In this document: piece after piece, positions 58,632 to 64,000 of the stretch | Numbering within the stretch: position 1 is the first letter of the stretch | How the letters are laid out: each line of letters starts with the position of its first letter | Source of the DNA: Primula veris | Lineage: Eukaryota; Streptophyta; Magnoliopsida; Ericales; Primulaceae | Length of the DNA stretch: 64,000 nt | NCBI GenBank assembly: GCA_963682055.1 | Contig: OY821749.1 | Location: 6,684,336 to 6,748,335 of the forward strand | Direction of reading: 5' to 3' | Notes under the pieces: model-generated | Database searches by the model: none | What the model saw: only the letters and a program-made list of their open reading frames with translations | What the model was told of the DNA's origin: nothing | Translations under genes and position numbers: made by a program

Positions 58632-59382
58632 CAGCATTCTCAACAATGATATCTTATTTTACTGTATAAATATAGTATTATAGAGCTTGATAAAGTTATT
58701 ATAGATATAAGTGCACATCAGTGATATACAATACTACTATATAATCTATTAAAATAATGTTTACTTTCTTTTTTATTTTAATTTATGTGAGTTTCAATTC
58801 TTCATCTCCCTTCATTTTGCCCTCAGATCTGAAAACTCACGATTCATAACTCATACACTCAGTGATATACAACACCATCAAGAAAAAATATTATTCTTTA
58901 CGGTTTAAATTGAAAATTAATTGTTGAGTTGGAGTGTAAATTTGGAGTCCAAAATATTTATGGTAAAATAAAATATTTTGAATTTGTGCAGGTTGATTCA
59001 ACTCATATGATGTAAAACTCTACATCGATCTTATTTGTGGATGAATGGAAGTAAAATAAAAGGTAAAAAGAAAACGGGAAATTGAAATATATTGATTATG
59101 GTGAAATTTGAAGGAAAAATTAGGAGTGAAGCCATAGAGAGAGAAAGAGCAATCGTGAAATGAGAGAAAAAAAGTCCGAAAAATGTTTTAATACGTGGGC
59201 TCATCTCAAAAAGTGTTCTATATTTCTAGCATTTCTCTTTACATGTAGAGAGTTTTACTAAAAAATATATTAGGTTTTATATCAAAGTGACGCTTATACA
59301 TGCACTGATGGATAATACATTTTCACATATTGTATACGTTTATAGATATGAAGGGTGTTTATATGTACCGTTGAGAATGCTC
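58632..59382. mobile_element. PIF/Harbinger-like MITE with TAA target duplication
   Basis: A 751-bp non-coding element with ends CAGCATTCTCAACAATG and, reversed, GAGCATTCTCAACGGTAC. Flanked by TAA at 58629-58631 and 59383-59385. Confidence 0.6.
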
Positions 59383-62221
59383 TAAAAATAGACACCACTT
59401 CATTTTCGGGGATTTTATTGGAACAGTCACCCTATATGACTGGTTCAAAACCCGTTTGTATAAAAAGATGTCAAATTGATATATATTTTTTAATTTTTAA
59501 TTAGTATTTAAGTTTATGATAGACCCGCCTAGGGTTTCATATTTTTATTTGTGTTTTTAGTGTGTTGTACAATTTATTTTTAATTTATTAAATACTAATT
59601 CGTTAAAAATAGAAAAAATAAATTAGTTATTGAAAAAACCATTTTATAATCTAAACGGTGTTTAAGGTGAAAATCATTAGATAGGAATATGTGACTCGAT
59701 TGGTGAAAATCATGTTTTTTTTTTTTACCGACACACAAATAAACTATAATGTTGCGAATAAACAATATATTATATTGAGGAATTGCCCATGTGTAAAATC
59801 ATAATCATTGATACGGGCATTTTTTCACATAAAAAGGGAATTTTCTGTTACATTAATAGAATGAGAATTGATGTGTATTATTCAAGAATCGAAGTCGATT
59901 TGCTTTACAAAAAGAATATATCAATGAAGTTTTATGAAACAGTTTTACGGGATTAAGCCAATTGTTTTGATCTTGGAATATCATTGAGAAATAGAAATCC
60001 GTGTTATCAAATGATTTATTGGGATTCTTTCGAGTATGGAATGAGTCGATCATCACTAGCGGAACCAGCATTTAATTTTTTGGGGGCCGTTATTTTTTAT
60101 TTTTTTAGTACAATAACAATAAACGGTATAAAAAATCAAAAAAACTTGAAACTTAAAACTTAGCTGACTTGTCCATTGATCTAAAAAATTTAAACGTTGA
60201 TTTTATTTTTTTAGTAAAATAACAATAAACGGTATAAAAAACATAAAAAACCTAGAGCTTAAAACTTAGCTGACTTGTCAATTGATCTAAAAATTTCAAA
60301 CGATACAGAAAAATTGACTACAAATACAAATTTATTAGTTTAAATTTTGTTTTAATATGACTATGAAACTACACAAAAACATTTATTTATAAAACCTTAT
60401 AATAGTAAATTAAAGATGCAATTAATTAATAGAGAAATTAAAGAGTAACCTATTAAAACACCTTGTGACACAAAAACATTTATTTATAAAACCTTACCAC
60501 TCCGAATTTTTATATATATAAAAAAATAGTTTTAAATTTTTTTGGGCGATCAATGATATTATTCCTCAGTTGAGCAATAATTTTGTACCATCAGTTGAGC
60601 AATGGCTTAAAAGCTAGCTTCTTTTTTACTACAAGCTGTAGTGATGTATGAGGTTTGTTAGCTTAACGGATTAAAAGCCGAGCTTTTTTAGTTAGAGTTG
60701 TAGTAATGTATTGGGTTTGTTAGTTTAACTGATTAAAAGCTGAGTTCTTTGTTGTTTATGGGATGAAAAAGCGATGGGATTTTAGGTGAACTAATCAAAC
60801 TTATTCCTCTTACTTAAGATGAGTAAATTCTTCGCTTAGAAGTTCTAATTCATTTGGTTGGCCAGCTTAGATAGCTGAGACGCTCAGATTTTTACCGGTT
60901 AACCAAGTTAGATATATATAACAATGTGACGTGACAATAGACGACTTTCGTCATTTGTATATTTACGTGCTTGTGGCACACTTATTATTGAACTTCAACC
61001 TTTGCACTTGTCTAATTTCAGTGATTAAGTCATTTGCCGTCTCAAGCAAATCAAATTTTATGTGTTCCAGCTAATTTTACTACAAAACTAACAAATTACA
61101 CAACAAGAAAATCATAATTACATTTGATTCACCTCTCATGATTCAATTCTTTTTCTTTTCATTTATCTGATTTGGTTGTCGTTCTTATTTGCAACTGCTT
61201 TGTTAAATTACTGAGTTGTGCTTTTCAGCAGGGACGGTAGTAATTTGTAACACGCTCAGAATTGTTTTTCTCAAGTTGTTAATGTATTTATTTAGATACT
61301 TTTTCTAACTTTAAAGGTGCCAAAATTGGGGATTCTATAATTGTTCGAGACTTCTCTGTCATTTAGGAAGATTACGATGATTTATTGCTAAATTATTCTC
61401 TTCTTTGCTAGGTTCTCCATTTAAGGTTAACAAAAAAGATGTTCAAGAAAAGTGCTTATGTAGCTGTGCGGTTCATATGTAGGACTAATTTCATATACCA
61501 TTTACCAAATATATAAGCTTCTAATTTGTAATAACACCCTCTAAAATTTGCATTTTGAACATAGAGAAATCGAGTGAAATGAGATCGCTTGTGATCGCGC
61601 GATATTTCAGTGCATTATATGTAGGTGGATCTTTCGACCTACAACAAGTCAATTTGCAGGACGAGCATAATACATATGGGATTCAGAGCCCATATGTATT
61701 AACATTTTCCACTCATCTGTTTATATATTTTCTTCTTATAAACCAAGATGTGTTAGAATCACCTTTATACTTTAGACAACTTAACGTGCTCATCCAATTA
61801 AGTAACATGCTGACAGAAGATGTTAATTCAAAAGAAGCTTCTTGGTTTAGCTTTTTCCGTCAATTGTACCGTTCACTGGGTCTCGTGGACTCTTTCATCT
61901 TTTGAGGCTGAACTGACACTATAGCTTATAGAGCTTAGAAGAGCGTTTCTAAAATTAACAGCAATGCAAATTTATGTTTAACACCCAAAGGTGTACAACC
62001 GTATGTTAGTACGACCCAATTGCAACAATATTTGCATGTCGACTAGACAATATTTAGTAGAATTTAGAAATTGAACTTCAATTAGAGCCCGCAAAGTTTT
62101 TGGCTAACGAGGCGACAAATTTTAGAACTGCAAATGGTAAACTTATGAGATTTGATGACATTTTCAGTTTTTATAATTTCTAAAATCATGACAAACTATT
62201 CATTATACTTACTTTGTTTCA
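59383..62221. other. Intergenic DNA with small tandem repeats
   Basis: A 108-bp unit is doubled at about 60100-60305 (anchor AATAACAATAAACGGTATAA). A shorter duplication at about 60610-60740 is anchored by TTAAAAGC and GGTTTGTTAG. An ORF at 61555-61905 (116 codons) has no recognisable motif and no supporting context. No gene is called. Confidence 0.45.
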
Positions 62222-62584
62222 TATGAGAAGGGTGATCAAATCGGCATGAAACTAATAGAAGCAATTTTGAGGCCATTAATGTTTAGAAGAACCAAGGAAA
62301 CAAACGACAAAGAAGGAAGGTAAATGAGTACTCCAATTATTCTGTTAGATTAGGCCAATATCTGATAAATAACTATTCTGATAAATAACTATTCTGAAAT
62401 AACTATTCTGATAAATAGTTATTTTGTATCGTAAGGTTATTTTCATGCTCACATATCTGATAAATAACTATTCTGAAATTAGGCCAATACTGGTTGTCTT
62501 CCACCGACTGATATTCAGGTGATTGAATGTCAAAAAAATGAACCTGAATATGACTTTTACGGTGCTCTCTTCAAGAGATCGAAA
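62222..62584 (+). pseudogene. RAD5-like SNF2 ATPase fragment
   Basis: Two short exon-like pieces. 62222-62319 reads YEKGDQIGMKLIEAILRPLM then FRRTKETNDKEG, the block after the Walker B region of plant RAD5A-type SNF2 DNA-repair translocases. After an intron (62320-62482, with repeats of TCTGATAAATAACTATTC), 62483-62584 continues with PPTDIQVIECQKNEPEYDFY and GALFKRSK. Near 62495-62503 the frame shifts by an apparent two-base insertion within CTGGTTGTCTT. No other domain of a protein of about 1000 residues is visible, so this is a captured or decayed fragment. Confidence 0.7.
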
Positions 62585-63001
62585 GTATGTTCTCTTATTC
62601 ATAACTTATAACTAGTTGGAAGATTAGTTTTGAAAAGCTCTCGTTCTTTCAGAGTTCATGGGGATGTATTGAGTTGAGTTCTGCGTATTATTATGTGACA
62701 CTAAGAAATAAAGAGACAGAGATAGGAAGCAGATTTTGAATGTCATTTTCCTTTATATATAAACTAACTTATGCGATTTTGACTCTGCAAAGAGAGAGAG
62801 CAAGAGAGTATGAAAGAAAGAGAGGATCAATCAAATATTCAAAGGACGCAAAACTCTATTTCACAATCATATCTTCTAATTAGTGGGTATTCATCAGGAT
62901 TATGTTTGGGAAAGAATGAGTAGCATGCTATTTTATAATCAAATCTAGCAAATTCAACATAAAATTTCGTTCTAGGTTCTTTCAGAGGTGTTAGATATAA
63001 G
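62585..63001. other. Flank of RAD5-like relic and LTR
   Basis: AT-rich, with a GAGAGA run near 62792. No gene seen. The last five bases ATAAG (62997-63001) would be the target duplication of the LTR that follows. Confidence 0.4.
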
Positions 63002-64000
63002 TGTTGGGTTTTGGTGTACGTAAAATCAATAATTAAAGTGCAAGGACTAAAAAAATAAACAATTTTATTTCTATAATGGAATGTGACTCTATTACAAATT
63101 CTGACACTTGCAGAAAGTAAATGCAATTAATTAAAATTTCAGACAGAATAATATAAGTTATTAAACTGCTGGACTGGTTTGTAATTAAACGAAACTGTAA
63201 AACTAAACTGCTGGACTGTTTGTTAATTAAAAGAAACTGTCAGACAGAATAGTATAATTACTAAACTGCTGGACTGTTTCTGTAAATAAATTACAGGACT
63301 GAAATGAAACTAATCTAATTACATAATTGAAACAGTACTTTAAATAAATTACAGAAAGGTAAAACAGAATTTAAATGTTACAGCTAAGGACAGGAAATTG
63401 AAATACTGAAATTAAATTACAAAAATGAAATGAAATAAAAAAGGACAGAAAATAAATAGACGAGTCTACTGTTTAACAATATGCCCTTAACCGATATTCG
63501 CATAACCACCTTTGAGGTTTCTGGTTATGTTTGGCGCTTCGATCCCAAGGTACAACGTCTCGGATTACTCGTCGGAAACTGGCGACGAGTCAATGTCGAG
63601 TTTTTGGTGGGTGGCTCTCTCTGACTAAAATGTAATGCTTATTTTTTGAGAGATGATATATGCTGCTGTGTTTGATTTCAGAATGTTGTCTCTTTGACAT
63701 GTTGGGGGGTCTGCCTATTTATAGGCTTGTTGAGTATCTCAGCCATTAAAGTTACTTTACTACTGTCAGTTTTTGATCCCAAGGTACAACGTCTCAGATT
63801 ACTCGCCGGAAATTGGCGACGAGTCAAGGTCGAGCTTTTGGTGGGTGGCTCTCTCTGACTAAAATGTAATGCTTATTTTTTGAGAGATGATATATGCTGC
63901 TGTGTTTGATTTCAGAATGTTGTCTCTTTGAGATGTGGGGGGGTCTGCCTATTTATAGGCTTGCTGAGTATCTCAGCCATTTTGACATGTCTGCCTATTT
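63002..64000 (-). mobile_element. Copia LTR (partial), related to the 31701-39245 element
   Basis: Starts TGTTGGGTTTTGGTGTACG, homologous to the start of both copia LTRs, and shares CCCTTAACCGATATTCG and CGATCCCAAGGTACAACGTC. The unit beginning at 63541 is repeated from about 63775 (period about 234), each copy with a clear TATA box CTATAAATAGG on the minus strand (near 63715 and 63950). A third copy seems to start at the window end. The rest of the element, if any, lies beyond 64000. Confidence 0.82.

Noticed and set aside
61555..61905. 116-codon ORF in the right-hand intergenic region
   Set aside because: No motif, no homologue I recognise and no promoter or splice context.

Overview
This is a 64 kb piece of a flowering-plant nuclear genome, most likely a eudicot. 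The evidence is AT-rich intergenic DNA, GT-AG introns of plant length, four recognisable plant housekeeping or cell-wall genes, and dense plant-type transposable elements. I cannot name the species.

Host genes, left to right: (1) positions 40-5725 (+), the last eight exons of an S-layer-homology (SLH) domain protein of the Arabidopsis At5g23890 / At5g52410 type; its 5' end lies outside the window. (2) 6684-8749 (-), ribosomal protein eL36 (RPL36), with a non-coding first exon, telo-box and TATA box near 10490-10563. (3) 14549-43933 (+), a complete 12-exon pectin acetylesterase whose introns 2 and 3 are 15.5 and 9.3 kb because they hold transposons; the exons still join into one 404-codon frame. 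(4) 48142-50180 (-), NAA30/MAK3, the catalytic subunit of the NatC N-terminal acetyltransferase. Its promoter, leader exon and most of its first intron are a duplicate of those of RPL36.

Mobile DNA: MULE-1 (19803-29486, 9-bp target-site duplication ATAAATAAA) sits in pectin acetylesterase intron 2. It encodes a FAR1-type MULE transposase fused to a C-terminal OTU protease domain, plus a four-exon plant mobile domain (PMD) gene. It also carries a 57-bp minisatellite and a telomere-like array. A defective Ty1/copia element (31701-39245, TSD TCTTT) sits antisense in intron 3. MULE-2 (51508-57916, 9-bp TSD AAAGTTGGA) lies just upstream of NAA30 and encodes a MuDR-type transposase and a second ORF resembling the putative plant transposon protein family. 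A related copia LTR enters at 63002 and runs off the end. Several MITEs, a 935-bp fold-back element, a PMD relic (12207-12590) and a RAD5-like relic (62222-62584) fill the rest.

Common thread: in both MULEs, clusters of short GC-containing palindromes occur at both termini and again in the spacer upstream of an internal gene. This suggests a shared recognition site for transposition and transcription. The two most checkable observations are this palindrome architecture and the apparent capture of a ribosomal-protein promoter by NAA30.
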